Source of the DNA: JAPOXR01 sp965116115
Lineage (GTDB): Bacteria > Pseudomonadota > Alphaproteobacteria > Rhodobacterales > Rhodobacteraceae
Direction of reading: 5' to 3'
DNA length: 64,000 nt
NCBI GenBank assembly: GCA_965116115.1
Contig: OZ220486.1
Span: 2,480,001 to 2,544,000 of the forward strand
The notes under the pieces are model-generated. The model ran no database searches and was not told where the DNA came from. It worked only from the letters and a program-made list of their open reading frames with translations. A program made the translations under genes and the position numbers. This document shows, in pieces, positions 1 to 8,942 of the stretch; within the stretch, counting starts at the first letter, position 1; each line of letters begins with the position of its first letter.

Positions 1-599
1 GCCCAGCCGGCGAAATCCGCAGGAGTCACCCCCATCATTGTCCGGCCGGAACTGTCAAAGCTCATGGTGCCGCACCAGTCCATGCCTGCCTGCGCCGCCG
101 CTTCCGCGGCAATTTTCATTTCTTGAAGATCCGACATGGTCTCGATCCAGATCAAGCCGGCACCGCCGCTCCGGAGCCCTTCGATCTGCTCGCCGAATAT
201 ATCCAAAGCGGTTTCCGGGGTCATGCCGCCCATTGGAGACATGAGTTCTCCTGTAGGGCCGACGGAGCCCGCGATAACAGCCTTCACGTCGGCGGAGTCG
301 GCCGCGTCATTCGCGATTTCAGCCGAAAGCCGCGCCAGCTTCATGGTGTTGCTGGCTGCTCCGTGCAGCCGCAGCCGGGCGGCATTGCAGCCGAAGCTGT
401 TTGTCAGAACCAATTCCGCACCCGCCAGCAGCGACTGTTTCGTAAGTTCAGCCACGCGCCGGGGCGCCTGTTCATTCCACAGTTCCGGCGATTCACCCGG
501 CGGCAGACCGGCAGCGAAAAAGTTCGTCGCGGTGGCGCCGTCGGCCAGCATCCAACCCTTTTCCGCCAAAGCGGCATGAATGACAGCTTTCGCTTTCAT
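1..599 (-). CDS. Homocysteine S-methyltransferase family protein, BHMT-like (3' end outside window)
   Basis: Homocysteine S-methyltransferase fold enzyme, probably using betaine or a related methyl donor to make methionine in the cytoplasm. The minus-strand frame starts at the ATG at 599 (MKAKAVIHAALAEKG) and runs off the left edge, giving the first 199 residues. Visible family signatures are LADGATATN near residue 20, a TNSFGCN block near residue 66, the SVGPTGE strand near residue 110 and IETMSDLQE near residue 150. The zinc-binding cysteines of the family lie near the C-terminus and are not in the window. An in-frame TGA 33 bases upstream of this ATG limits the start. Rhodobacterial Bmt proteins look like this. 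The exact methyl donor cannot be read from this part. Confidence 0.82.
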   Translation of the reverse strand, partial: MKAKAVIHAALAEKGWMLADGATATNFFAAGLPPGESPELWNEQAPRRVAELTKQSLLAGAELVLTNSFGCNAARLRLHGAASNTMKLARLSAEIANDAADSADVKAVIAGSVGPTGELMSPMGGMTPETALDIFGEQIEGLRSGGAGLIWIETMSDLQEMKIAAEAAAQAGMDWCGTMSFDSSGRTMMGVTPADFAGW

Positions 600-669
600 C
601 TCAAACGCATGCAGCGGAAACTTGGAATATTTTCATGACTGCGAACCGGCCGGACAGGCATTTCACTGG

Positions 670-1092
670 TTAAGCGGCTTCAGCAGCCAACTGACGGATA
701 CGGGCCACCATGGCGGCCAGCCCGTTTGAACGCTGCGCTGTCAGGTGATTACGCAGTCCGAGCCTTTCCAGTTGGGCATGCGCGTCGACCTGACCGACCG
801 AATCCGCCGGAACCCCGTCGTAGAGAGCGTGCAGCACTGCGATCAGGCCTCGGACGATCAAGGCATCGCTGTATCCCCGGAAATGAAACCGTCTCCGACC
901 ATCCTCTTCACGGATCTCAGCCAGCAGCCAGACTTGGCTCGCGCAACCGTCCACCTTTGCGCCGGCGGTCCGCTCTTCTTCCGGCAGCGCGTCTGTGTTT
1001 TTGCCCAGATCAATCACATAGCGGTAGCGGTCCTGCCATTCTTCAAGGAGTTCAAAGTCATCGACTATGTCTTCAAAGGCTGCTGTCGCCAT
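670..1092 (-). CDS. sufE: SufE-type cysteine desulfuration protein
   Basis: SufE accepts persulfide sulfur from the SufS cysteine desulfurase and passes it to the SUF Fe-S cluster scaffold. The 140-residue protein matches the family's usual length. It shows the N-terminal helix DIVDDFELLEEWQDRYRYVI, then the loop VDGCASQVW with the sulfur-accepting cysteine near residue 50, then the RGYSDALIVRGLIAVL helix and the GLRNHLTAQRSNGL segment typical of SufE C-termini. No sufS or sufBCD lies beside it, so it is a stand-alone copy, as is common in alphaproteobacteria. It lies 70 bp upstream, on the same strand, of the methyltransferase gene. Confidence 0.93.
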   Translation of the reverse strand: MATAAFEDIVDDFELLEEWQDRYRYVIDLGKNTDALPEEERTAGAKVDGCASQVWLLAEIREEDGRRRFHFRGYSDALIVRGLIAVLHALYDGVPADSVGQVDAHAQLERLGLRNHLTAQRSNGLAAMVARIRQLAAEAA

Positions 1093-1232
1093 TCATGAAG
1101 CCTCCGGGGCAAACGCGGCATAAAATCAATCTAAAGGATTTACGGGCAAATTTCGACACTTGCGTTATTGACGGTTCAAATTCGCCGTTCGAATGCTTAT
1201 TGTATGGTGAAACTGGTAGCAAGGATACGAAA

Positions 1233-1694
1233 ATGAAACATATTCCAGCGGCCATTGCCGCGTTGACGCTCCTCGCCGGCTGTTCCAACATGAGCGCCAG
1301 TAACATGAACCCGATGAACTGGTTCGACCGGGGTTCCAAGCGGCCCGCGTCCGCGTCCGAACCAGCGGCCATTGTGGACACCCGGGAACTTGTGCCGCAA
1401 GTGACCGAAGTGTCGCAGGTTCAGATTTCCAATGGCGTGGTCCTGCTGGCGAAAGGTCTTCCGCCAACCCAAGGGTTCTGGGAACCCGTTCTGGTTCCGA
1501 CCAACGATGAAATGCCGCTTGACGGTATCCTGAATTATGAATTCAGAGCCTCGGGACCGACGGAAGATGTCACCAAGGGCAGCCCGCAAAGCCGTGAACT
1601 GCAGGCCGCACGCACGGTTACCAATGACAAACTGGAGGGCGTCATCGGGATCCGTGTCATTGCCCTTTCGAATCATATGTCGATTTCGATGTGA
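1233..1694 (+). CDS. Putative lipoprotein of unknown function
   Basis: A 153-residue predicted lipoprotein. The N-terminus MKHIPAAIAALTLLAGCS has a short basic start, a hydrophobic core and the lipobox LAGC, so the mature protein should be lipidated at Cys17 and anchored in a membrane. The mature part carries a Ser/Asn/Met-rich linker and then an all-beta-looking domain with LVPQVTEVSQVQISNGVVLLAKGLPPTQGFWEP. Similar small lipoproteins occur in Rhodobacterales without a known role. The open frame extends far upstream, but the ATG at 1233 is the one that places the signal peptide at the N-terminus. Its 3' end overlaps the convergent rnd gene by 38 bp. Confidence 0.78.
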   Translation: MKHIPAAIAALTLLAGCSNMSASNMNPMNWFDRGSKRPASASEPAAIVDTRELVPQVTEVSQVQISNGVVLLAKGLPPTQGFWEPVLVPTNDEMPLDGILNYEFRASGPTEDVTKGSPQSRELQAARTVTNDKLEGVIGIRVIALSNHMSISM

Positions 1695-2865
1695 CAGTGA
1701 CCAGCCGGGCCTTGCCGCCTGAATTTGTCAGCGCCGCTTGACCCCGGCATAGCCGCAGCGCGTCTTCACCGAAAAGTTCCCCGCGCCAGCCCGTCAGCGG
1801 CCGGGCGCGGGGGTTTCCGGAAACGATCTCCTGAAGATCCTCCGCAGTGGCGATCAGTTTTTCCGCCACTCCCAGTTCTTTCGATTTGACCCTCAAAAGC
1901 ACGCGAAGCAGATCGATATCTGTTTTCGGAGCCGTTTTCCGCTTAGGCTGAGGCTCAAAGTCTTCCGCAGACGCCCGCTGCCGCGCCTCATTGACTGCCG
2001 CGAGGACCCCTTTGCTGATCCGCTCCCATTGTCTGGACCTCTTAAGGAATCTGAGCCCGCCTAATTCTGAATCGGTTGAAGGCAGGCAGCCCGCGATTTC
2101 CAGCAGAGCTTCGTCGCGCATCACCCACTGACGGGGCAAATTCCATTCTTGGGCCAGCTGTTCCCGAAATGCCGCGAGGGCGCGGAGCGCGGCTTGGAAA
2201 ACCGGCGGGCCTTTGCGGCGCTTGATCCGAAGCCACGCGTCCTCGGGATCGGCCGCGTAGGTCGATGGATTGGTTAACAGCGCGGTTTCTTCCTTGATCC
2301 ACGATCCGCGGCCCGATTGCTCCAAACGATTCTCCAGTTCAAGATAAACCTGCCGCAAGTGATCGACGTCCGAAGCCGCGTATTTCATCTGCCTCACCGT
2401 GAGCGGACGGCGGGCCCAGTCGGTGATTTTGGAAGAGCGGTCGAGCGGGATTTTCTTGATGCCGCGGACCAAGTCCTCATAGCTGACCTGGTCGCCGAAG
2501 CCGCAGACCTGAGCTGCGATCTGCGTATCGAACACAGGTGCCGGCAAGATGCCGAGTTCCCAGTGAAACAATTCCATATCCTGCCGGGCAGCGTGCAAAA
2601 CCTTGACCGTGCTTTCATCTGACAGAAGCTCGCCGAGCGGCTCCAGTTCGAATTTCGGCGAAAGCGGGTCAAACAGCGCCAGTTCGCTGCGGTGATCCGA
2701 CGATACCGCCATCTGCAGAAGGCACAGTTTCGGATAGTAGGTCTTGTCACGGATAAATTCCGTGTCGATGGTGACGAAACGGAATTTCCGCGCCATCCGG
2801 CAAAACCGTTCCAGATCCGCGGTCGTTTCGAAAAGTTCAAGTTTTGCCAAAGGCTTTCCAGTCAT
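1657..2865 (-). CDS. rnd: Ribonuclease D
   Basis: 3'-5' exoribonuclease that trims tRNA precursors. The 402-residue protein has the DEDD nuclease core: FVTIDTEFIRDKTYYPKL (first D and E near residue 34), KVLHAARQDMELF near residue 90 with the second D, and MKYAASDVDHLRQVY near residue 180 with the final motif (YxxxD). HRDC-type helical segments follow, with LRFLKRSRQWERISKGVLAAVNEA typical of RNase D. The length fits family members. It converges on the upstream lipoprotein gene, overlapping it by 38 bp. Confidence 0.94.
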   Translation of the reverse strand: MTGKPLAKLELFETTADLERFCRMARKFRFVTIDTEFIRDKTYYPKLCLLQMAVSSDHRSELALFDPLSPKFELEPLGELLSDESTVKVLHAARQDMELFHWELGILPAPVFDTQIAAQVCGFGDQVSYEDLVRGIKKIPLDRSSKITDWARRPLTVRQMKYAASDVDHLRQVYLELENRLEQSGRGSWIKEETALLTNPSTYAADPEDAWLRIKRRKGPPVFQAALRALAAFREQLAQEWNLPRQWVMRDEALLEIAGCLPSTDSELGGLRFLKRSRQWERISKGVLAAVNEARQRASAEDFEPQPKRKTAPKTDIDLLRVLLRVKSKELGVAEKLIATAEDLQEIVSGNPRARPLTGWRGELFGEDALRLCRGQAALTNSGGKARLVTVTSKSTYDSKGQ

Positions 2866-3067
2866 GCAGCCAGCCGGACAGGCCGGTTCCTTACATCTCA
2901 GCTTACGTCGGCCCGAATGCCATGCTCAACCTTGTATTGTCGCCGCCATGGGGCGGCAAGTTTCCGGAGGGTTGAAACCCGCAGTTGAAACGGGCCGGCG
3001 CCGTGAAGTTCAATTCGGCCGCTGAACAGATTACAATTCCGCTGAGAACACAAAACAGGAAATTGTA

Positions 3068-3502
3068 ATGCGCACCCTTATACAGCGGGTTTCTTCCGCA
3101 TCGGTCGAAATCAACGGCCGCACGTCTGGCCGGATCGGCGACGGTCTGGTCGTGCTGTTCTGCGCCATGCGTGATGATACCAGTGAAAAAGTTCCCGCAT
3201 TTGCCCGTAAAATCTCGAATCTGCGAATATTCAGCGACAGCGGAGGTAAGATGAATCTGTCTCTCGCGGACATCCGGGGCAGTGCATTGGTTGTCAGCCA
3301 ATTCACGCTTGCCGCTGATACATCACGCGGCAACCGCCCGGGATTCTCCAGTGCGGCCCCGCCGGAGCTTGGAAAACCCCTCTATCATCAATTCGTGGAT
3401 GAACTGCGCGGATACTGCGCTGTGGAGACGGGCACATTCGCAGCCGATATGCGGGTCCGCCTGACCAATGAAGGTCCCGTGACAATCTGGCTTGAATCTT
3501 GA
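3068..3502 (+). CDS. dtd: D-aminoacyl-tRNA deacylase
   Basis: Cytoplasmic proofreading enzyme that hydrolyses D-aminoacyl-tRNA and glycyl-tRNA(Ala). The 144-residue protein has the two diagnostic motifs of the DTD fold: SQFTLAADTSRGNRPGF, containing the SQxT element with the catalytic Thr, and NEGPVTIWLES at the C-terminus, the cross-subunit Gly-cisPro motif with a Gly-Pro pair. The N-terminus MRTLIQRVSSASVEI is canonical, so the start is secure. It is a single gene, followed by tRNA-Asn on the opposite strand. Confidence 0.96.
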   Translation: MRTLIQRVSSASVEINGRTSGRIGDGLVVLFCAMRDDTSEKVPAFARKISNLRIFSDSGGKMNLSLADIRGSALVVSQFTLAADTSRGNRPGFSSAAPPELGKPLYHQFVDELRGYCAVETGTFAADMRVRLTNEGPVTIWLES

Positions 3503-3646
3503 CCGCCGTTGATTTTCGGATGCAATCACGAATTTGGAGTCGGGCGCGCAGCACATGCGCGGACACGAACCCCCTGTTCAGAACACAAACGGTTCGGCGC
3601 GGTCATAGCCGTGCTGTCGGGGACGCAGCGGCCAATTAAAGAAAAG

Positions 3647-3721
3647 TGGCTCCGGCGGCAGGATTCGAACCTGCGGCCAATTGATTAACAGTCAACTGCT
3701 CTACCACTGAGCTACGCCGGA
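3647..3721 (-). tRNA. tRNA-Asn (anticodon GTT), CCA encoded
   Basis: Reading the minus strand from 3721, a 7-bp acceptor stem (TCCGGCG with CGCCGGA) encloses a D-arm with AGCTCAGTGGTAGAGC, an anticodon loop CTGTTAA with GTT, a short variable loop and a T-arm containing GGTTCGAATCC. The 3' terminus GCCA shows that CCA is encoded. All four arms can be paired by eye. Confidence 0.95.
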
Positions 3722-4678
3722 ACAGGATGGAATTTAGCAAATGCGCGGCTTGCTGTCCAATGCCAAACGTCGTCCCGCGTCAATCTGGAATTCGTTTTCG
3801 GATCGGAGCAGTTCCCGCCCGCGCAGATCAAGCAGATGGGCGAACACAGTTCGCGCCGCGGGGGTCAGCCGGGGCGGCGAATTCCGATGAATTCGGCAGC
3901 CTGCTCCTCAGCCACCGCACAGTCATGACTCGGATGAAAAGGCTTTGTCGCTGCGTCCCTGCAGACGCTCAAGCAATGTCAATCAGTCAGATGAGACGAT
4001 GTCGCCGGCCGGCTCATGACATGACACCCCGGAAACAGCGCACGGCTTTCCGGCCATTAAGCGTATTCGGACGGATTGCCGTCCTTGGCCAACTCAACAC
4101 CATCGATATTAAAGTGTCAACCGGCAGGCGGACGCTTGTACATCTTCACAGCCTTATGAGCGATGAAGCGCCAACCCGGCAATCCCGGAACGGAATCCAT
4201 TGCCGACGGGCGGCAAGCGCCTTGGTATCCCGCACCTGATCCGGTCGGCATGTCCAGCTTTGGCCGACCTGCCAAGCACCGGCAGGCGGAGTGTCACCAA
4301 GCGGCATCCAATAAATCGTGAGATGCCGGTTCAAGAGCCGATTCAGTTTTCTCAGAGGATTCAAGATTTGGACACCCGCGCCGGCCGGAATTGATCTGTG
4401 AGACCGGTGCAACCCGAAACCTGCTTCCCGCTGCTTCTGACATTCACCTTGCCGGTCACGCTTCAACTGTCCGTCGGCGAGTGCCGAATGCCTGTGTTAA
4501 TCGGCCGCCAAGACATTCTGATCTGAATAAAAACTGCATTGAATCCTGATTCGTTTCATGCGACTCTGACCGCCGGCGCCGAACCCTGAGGCCGATCGGC
4601 TTAACCAACCAAAGTTTCGATTTGCCGCAATTCACGAACCGCCGCCGTGTCTCTGGATCCATCAATTCCATCAAACCA
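3722..4678. other. 957-bp stretch with no supported gene
   Basis: No frame here has recognisable domains or a good start. In many alphaproteobacteria an OmpR-type regulator gene sits just upstream of the EnvZ-type kinase, but I find no receiver or winged-helix motif on either strand of this stretch. It probably holds the kinase promoter and decayed sequence. Confidence 0.5.
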
Positions 4679-6049
4679 ATGAGAATGCCGCCGCTTTCTA
4701 AAACCTTGAAAGCCTTCTTTCCAAAAGGAATCCGCAGCCGGACCATTCTGATCCTGTTGTTTCCGGTGGTCATTACGCAACTGGTCATCGCCGGGGTGTT
4801 CGTCCAAAGACATCACGACCGCGTCACGCGCCAAATGGTTGCCAATATCGAGCCTCATATCCGGCTTGTGCTCTCGCAGATCGATTCGGCGCGTGACATC
4901 GAAGAGGCATTTGATCTGATCGCACCTCTCACCGTTCCCGGCAGTCTGAATGTTTCCATCTCTCGGGAAAGCGGCGGCCCGGAGTTTGACCAAAGAAAAT
5001 TCTACGATTTTTCAGGTGTGATCGTAACCGACGCCATCAAGAAAACCATCCCAGGCGTGAAAACAGTCGATCTCCTGCAGCAGGACGGAAATCAGGCGAT
5101 CATCCGCGCCAGCACGGCTCTGGGAGAGGCGCAAATATTCGTATCGCGTTCCAAGGTTTCGCCACCGAATCCGCATCAACTGTTGGTTCTGATGGTCGTA
5201 ACCGGAATTTTGCTCACAGCCACCGCCTATATTTTCCTGCGCAACCAGATCAGGCCGATCATCCGGCTGGCAAATGCCTCTAAGGCGTTCGGGAAGGGTG
5301 AACATATCGAACTGGCACCGGCCGGGGCAACCGAAGTCAGAGAGGCGACAAAAGCGTTTCTCGACATGCGGAAACGTATTGAGAACCATCTCGAACAGCG
5401 CACCCAGATGCTGTCCAGCATCAGCCACGATCTCAAGACGCCTTTGGCCCGGCTGCGCGTCGGCCTCGAATTGCTGGGGCCGTCCCGGGAAACCGACGAT
5501 CTGATCGCCGATGTAAATCACATGAGTCTGATGGTGCAGGAATTCGTCGAATACAGCCAAAACCAAAAACGCGAATCCGTTGTCGAAACCGCCGCCGATT
5601 CTCTTGTTGAAGACATCCGCAGGGATGCGCAGATCGCCGGAAAGATTTTGTCATTGGCAGTTGATCAGACGGCGCATTCCGGAATATCCGTCAAAATCCG
5701 TCCCGTGAGCACGCGGAGAGCGATTCAGAACCTCGTTCAGAATGCATTCAACCATGCCGGTTCGGCACGGCTGACGGTCAGGGTTTCAGGCAACATGCTG
5801 TGCTTCATCATTGAAGATGACGGCCCCGGAATCCCGGAAGAGTCGCGGGAAATCGCCCTCCGCCCTTTCACGCGTCTGGACTCGGCGCGCAACCTCAGTC
5901 CTGCCAGCGGCGTCGGACTCGGGCTTACTATCGCTGAAGATATCGCGGCCGGCCAAGGGGGAACACTTGAATTGGGGGACAGCGCGGAACTCGGCGGATT
6001 GAAAGCGACGATTTCTCTGCCGATCTCAAAACAGGATGCCGGCCAGTGA
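4679..6049 (+). CDS. EnvZ-like membrane sensor histidine kinase
   Basis: Inner-membrane two-component kinase of the EnvZ/OmpR class, 456 residues from the chosen ATG at 4679. A membrane helix (TILILLFPVVITQLVIAGVF) is followed by the QRHHDRVTRQM motif typical of EnvZ homologues, a periplasmic domain of about 130 residues, a second helix (LLVLMVVTGILLTATAYIFL), a HAMP domain, the H-box LSSISHDLKTPLARLR with the phospho-accepting His, the N-box NLVQNAFNHA, the G1 box EDDGPGIP and the G2 box GVGLGLTIAEDI. An upstream in-frame ATG at 4622 is less likely because the family starts shortly before the first helix. No response regulator gene is adjacent, so its partner must be encoded elsewhere. Confidence 0.9.
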   Translation: MRMPPLSKTLKAFFPKGIRSRTILILLFPVVITQLVIAGVFVQRHHDRVTRQMVANIEPHIRLVLSQIDSARDIEEAFDLIAPLTVPGSLNVSISRESGGPEFDQRKFYDFSGVIVTDAIKKTIPGVKTVDLLQQDGNQAIIRASTALGEAQIFVSRSKVSPPNPHQLLVLMVVTGILLTATAYIFLRNQIRPIIRLANASKAFGKGEHIELAPAGATEVREATKAFLDMRKRIENHLEQRTQMLSSISHDLKTPLARLRVGLELLGPSRETDDLIADVNHMSLMVQEFVEYSQNQKRESVVETAADSLVEDIRRDAQIAGKILSLAVDQTAHSGISVKIRPVSTRRAIQNLVQNAFNHAGSARLTVRVSGNMLCFIIEDDGPGIPEESREIALRPFTRLDSARNLSPASGVGLGLTIAEDIAAGQGGTLELGDSAELGGLKATISLPISKQDAGQ

Positions 6050-6188
6050 GGGCTCTGAGATTTTCTGACCATTCCAAAAACATACAGACATGCAATTGCC
6101 CGTGCAAAGAACAAAGAGAAGACAGCGTCACTCCCGCGCTCAGCATCATTTTCCGGCCGTAAGCGATCCGATGCGGCTTGGCGGAAAA

Positions 6189-6264
6189 TGGTAGGCCCGG
6201 AGGGATTTGAACCCCCAACCAAAGCGTTATGAGCGCTCTGCTCTGACCGTTGAGCTACGGGCCC
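6189..6264 (-). tRNA. tRNA with CAT anticodon (Ile2 or elongator Met), CCA encoded
   Basis: On the minus strand from 6264 a cloverleaf folds: acceptor GGGCCCG with CGGGCCT (one G-U at the end), D-arm AGCTCAACGGTCAGAGC, anticodon stem GAGCG/CGCTT around the loop CTCATAA, variable loop TGGTT, T-arm with GGTTCAAATCC, and a terminal ACCA. The CAT anticodon with the CTCATAA loop and TTGGT variable region resembles the minor tRNA-Ile read by lysidine. Elongator tRNA-Met remains possible. It is not initiator tRNA, because it lacks the GGG/CCC pairs next to the anticodon loop. Confidence 0.9.
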
Positions 6265-6324
6265 TGAAATTTCATAGATTCAGGGCCGTCGCCGGTCAAG
6301 TCGACTGTCCGCCACAACGGCGGC

Positions 6325-6744
6325 TCACCCCACCAGTTCTAATCCGGAAAAGAAAAATGCAATTTCCGCCGCCGCTGTGTCTGGCCCGTCGGACCCGTGA
6401 ATCGAATTTTCCGACAGCGACAATGCGAACAGCTTTCTGACAGTTCCCTCGGCCGCTTCGGCCGGGTCAGTCGCGCCCATCACTTCCCGGTTCAGTCGGA
6501 TGGCATTATTGCCCTGCAGAACCTGAACCACCACAGGGCCGGATGCCATGAATCCGCACAGTTCTCCGAAAAACGGTCTGCCGCTGTGAACTTGATAAAA
6601 CTTTTCCGCTTGTGTCCGGGTGAGCTGTATTCTCTTCTGCGCGACAATCCTCAGACCTGCCTCCTCAAGCTTCGCGTTGATCCGTCCCGTAAGGTTCCGT
6701 CTTGTCGCATCCGGTTTGATTATGGACAATGTCCGTTCTGTCAC
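6325..6744 (-). CDS. ndk: Nucleoside diphosphate kinase
   Basis: Transfers the gamma phosphate of ATP to NDPs to balance nucleotide pools. The protein shows RTLSIIKPDATRRN at the N-terminus, the NNAIRLNREVMGATDP stretch and the active-site motif SENSIHGSD with the phosphohistidine. The GTG at 6744 gives 139 residues, the usual NDK length, and has a GAGG Shine-Dalgarno six bases upstream. An ATG at 6756 would add four residues but lacks a ribosome-binding site. The C-terminus IAFFFSGLELVG is typical of alphaproteobacterial NDKs. Confidence 0.93.
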   Translation of the reverse strand: MTERTLSIIKPDATRRNLTGRINAKLEEAGLRIVAQKRIQLTRTQAEKFYQVHSGRPFFGELCGFMASGPVVVQVLQGNNAIRLNREVMGATDPAEAAEGTVRKLFALSLSENSIHGSDGPDTAAAEIAFFFSGLELVG

Positions 6745-7505
6745 TCTCGGCCTCATGAATCGCTGTTTCGGGAAATTCGCTGTGCGCAATGCCCGTAACA
6801 GCTTCATGCGCAAATGCAAGGGCTGAAAGACGCAAACGGGTACCCGCTCTGCCCGACCTTCATCCTGATTGCGGCGCTGCGATCACTTTAGATTGTCGCC
6901 GAATTCTGCGGATCCTCTGAAATTCTCTTTTCATTGCGCAGCCAACCGCGCAGCTATTCGCTGCCGCCATGCGGTCATCACAGTGTCGCCGGGAAATCAG
7001 CGCCGATGGGAATCTGGACCGTAAGCCGAACGCGCAAGTCGCACGAGGTCACAACATCATTAAGCGACCGAAATAAGTGAGACGCAGCGACTGGAAAGCC
7101 TGAAACCGATCCACGACGAAGACCTGCCGATGCGGGAATCCGCCGAAGCCGAGCCGTCACTCGGCGGAAAGCGGCATCGAAACGCGCGTCCGCCGGCCCT
7201 CAGTTTCTACAGACTCATGAAATATCTCGCCGACCTTTCGAAAATGCGCATTGAACCGTCCTCGGAGACCGCAGCGGAATTCGGCATGTTCACGGCGCCG
7301 ACAGCGCTGCAGGAAAAAGCATTTCAACTCTTGGGAACTCGAATAGGCTGAAACCTGGCTGATAAACGCTGCCGAATGCTGAAATTATTAAATGAATACA
7401 ACTGATTACAAAATCACTGTGAAAAATCAGGTTATACCGAGGGACCGCGGCGGCAGTCGCCGGAACGGCGGACGGTCCGGGCTGTCGATTGTTCAGGCGC
7501 AACGG
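6745..7505. other. About 760 bp without a supported gene
   Basis: No frame carries a recognisable domain. A plus-strand frame at 7217-7351 (beginning MKYLADLSKMRI) ends in ALQEKAFQLLG and could be the C-terminal scrap of a decayed gene, but I cannot assign it. The last 100 bases before 7506 lie beyond the 3' end of the Slam-like gene. Confidence 0.4.
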
Positions 7506-8696
7506 TCAGAATGACCGCCGCACGCCGAGTTCCAGGACCGTCCGCTCATAGCTGTTCAGATTGATATTGCTCTTCCTGCGCACATGGCGGAGCGTGACTT
7601 CCGGCATGAACCCGAACGCATCGAGACGGCGGTTCGAGACCGTCACATGCCCGGCGACGGTCGCGTCCCTCCTCGCGTCAGGCCCCAGCGGCAGGAAGGG
7701 AGCGTCGTATGCCCGCAGCACGAAACCCGGCCCCGCTCTGACCAGGAAACCCCGGGGCAGTTCGAACGCCGCGTACGCCCCGAACCGGCTTTCCCTCCAT
7801 GAATCGAAGCCGCGCTCCAGACGTTCGCGCCGCAACCCGATGTCCGCGCCGACGGTCACCGACTGGCTGAGAACATGCGAAACGCCCGCCCGCGCGGAAT
7901 CGAGCCTTCCGGGACCCGGAACGCCCGCATAGTCGGTCCGCCCGCTTCCCGCCGCCCATTCAAGCCGCCATGCGGGCCGGATGTTCCAGCTGCCGGAAAG
8001 CTCCCCTCCCAGCTCCCTGCCGCTGACTTCGCCGCCCAGCCTGCTCTCCCGCGCCGTCAACTCGACACGCAGGTCGGACCGACCGAACAGGAACCGCGGC
8101 CCCAGCCGCGCGCTCAGGACGCGCTCGTTGAACCGGCTCTCGCGGTAGACTTTCGCATCAAGCCGCAAAGCGGTCCGGAACCGGAGATCCTCCGCCAACG
8201 GATGCTCGTATTCCCCCGAAACCGACGCGGCGAAACCCACGCCGCTCGTCGGGCGGCTGTCATCGGACACCCTGCCCGGAAGACCGAACAGGCTCACCGT
8301 CCCCGCCTCCGTGCCGCTGTTGATGTTGGTGTCCGGAACCAGAGCCGCCGAACCGGTGAGATGCCAGCGCTTCCGCCGCTTGATCCGGTCGAGCACCGCC
8401 GCCGCCCGCCGGCGGAAACTCTCCGCGAGCCGGTCGTCCGCCAGCGCCCGGCGGAGATGATACCCGGCCCTGCGGTCCTCCCCGGCCATGAAATGGGCCA
8501 GCCCCAGCTGAAGACGGACGACCGGGCGGTCAGGATCGCGGGCGATGACCGACCGGTAGCGGGCAATGGCCGCCTGCCAGTCGCCCCGCCTGAAATCGAT
8601 CGTGCCGAAAAGAAAATCAAGATCGTCCGCATGCGCGGCAGCCGGATCGATCGTCAGCAGAAGCGCCTCGGCATCGTCCAGCGCCCCCGCCGCCAT
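7506..8696 (-). CDS. Slam-like outer-membrane surface lipoprotein assembly modulator (TPR + DUF560 barrel)
   Basis: Slam proteins are outer-membrane barrels that flip lipoproteins such as TbpB to the cell surface. The N-terminal third is TPR-like (DFLFGTIDFRRGDWQAAIARY, then RPVVRLQLGLAHFMAGEDRRAGYHLRRAL). From about residue 110 the protein is a beta-barrel with alternating strands: VPDTNINSGTEAGTVSLFG, then repeated aromatic/charged strands, ending in LELGVRRSF with a terminal Phe for BAM recognition. The neighbouring minus-strand gene encodes a TbpB-like lipoprotein, the expected client. In-frame coding continues upstream to about 8822 and includes an obvious signal peptide (GWLAAALLLAASAGSA), but no ATG, GTG or TTG exists before the upstream stop. 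An ATG with downstream GAGG at 8836 is in another frame, so either a CTG at 8822 is used or there is an N-terminal frameshift. Confidence 0.85.
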   Translation of the reverse strand: MAAGALDDAEALLLTIDPAAAHADDLDFLFGTIDFRRGDWQAAIARYRSVIARDPDRPVVRLQLGLAHFMAGEDRRAGYHLRRALADDRLAESFRRRAAAVLDRIKRRKRWHLTGSAALVPDTNINSGTEAGTVSLFGLPGRVSDDSRPTSGVGFAASVSGEYEHPLAEDLRFRTALRLDAKVYRESRFNERVLSARLGPRFLFGRSDLRVELTARESRLGGEVSGRELGGELSGSWNIRPAWRLEWAAGSGRTDYAGVPGPGRLDSARAGVSHVLSQSVTVGADIGLRRERLERGFDSWRESRFGAYAAFELPRGFLVRAGPGFVLRAYDAPFLPLGPDARRDATVAGHVTVSNRRLDAFGFMPEVTLRHVRRKSNINLNSYERTVLELGVRRSF

Positions 8697-8942
8697 CGCC
8701 CGGACCGCGGCGGCCAGAACCTCCCCGGGAGGCGGATCCCGCTCCTGCGCCGACCCGGCGGACGCGGCCAGTAACAGCGCCGCCGCTAACCAGCCGCGAA
8801 CGGTTCCGCCCTCCGCCGACAGCCGGCCCGCCTCATCCCAAGGACGGAATCCGCCGGACGAAGGGCCGCTCCGGCGAAAACGTCAAGACGGGAAAACGGA
8901 CCGGCGACCGAAGCCGCCGGCTTGATAATGCCGCCATGCCGC

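Noticed and set aside
136..579. Plus-strand open frame of 147 codons
   Set aside because: Antisense to the homocysteine methyltransferase, which has clear family motifs on the minus strand.
3727..4466. Several short frames on both strands
   Set aside because: No domain, and none is a receiver or winged helix despite the expected ompR position.
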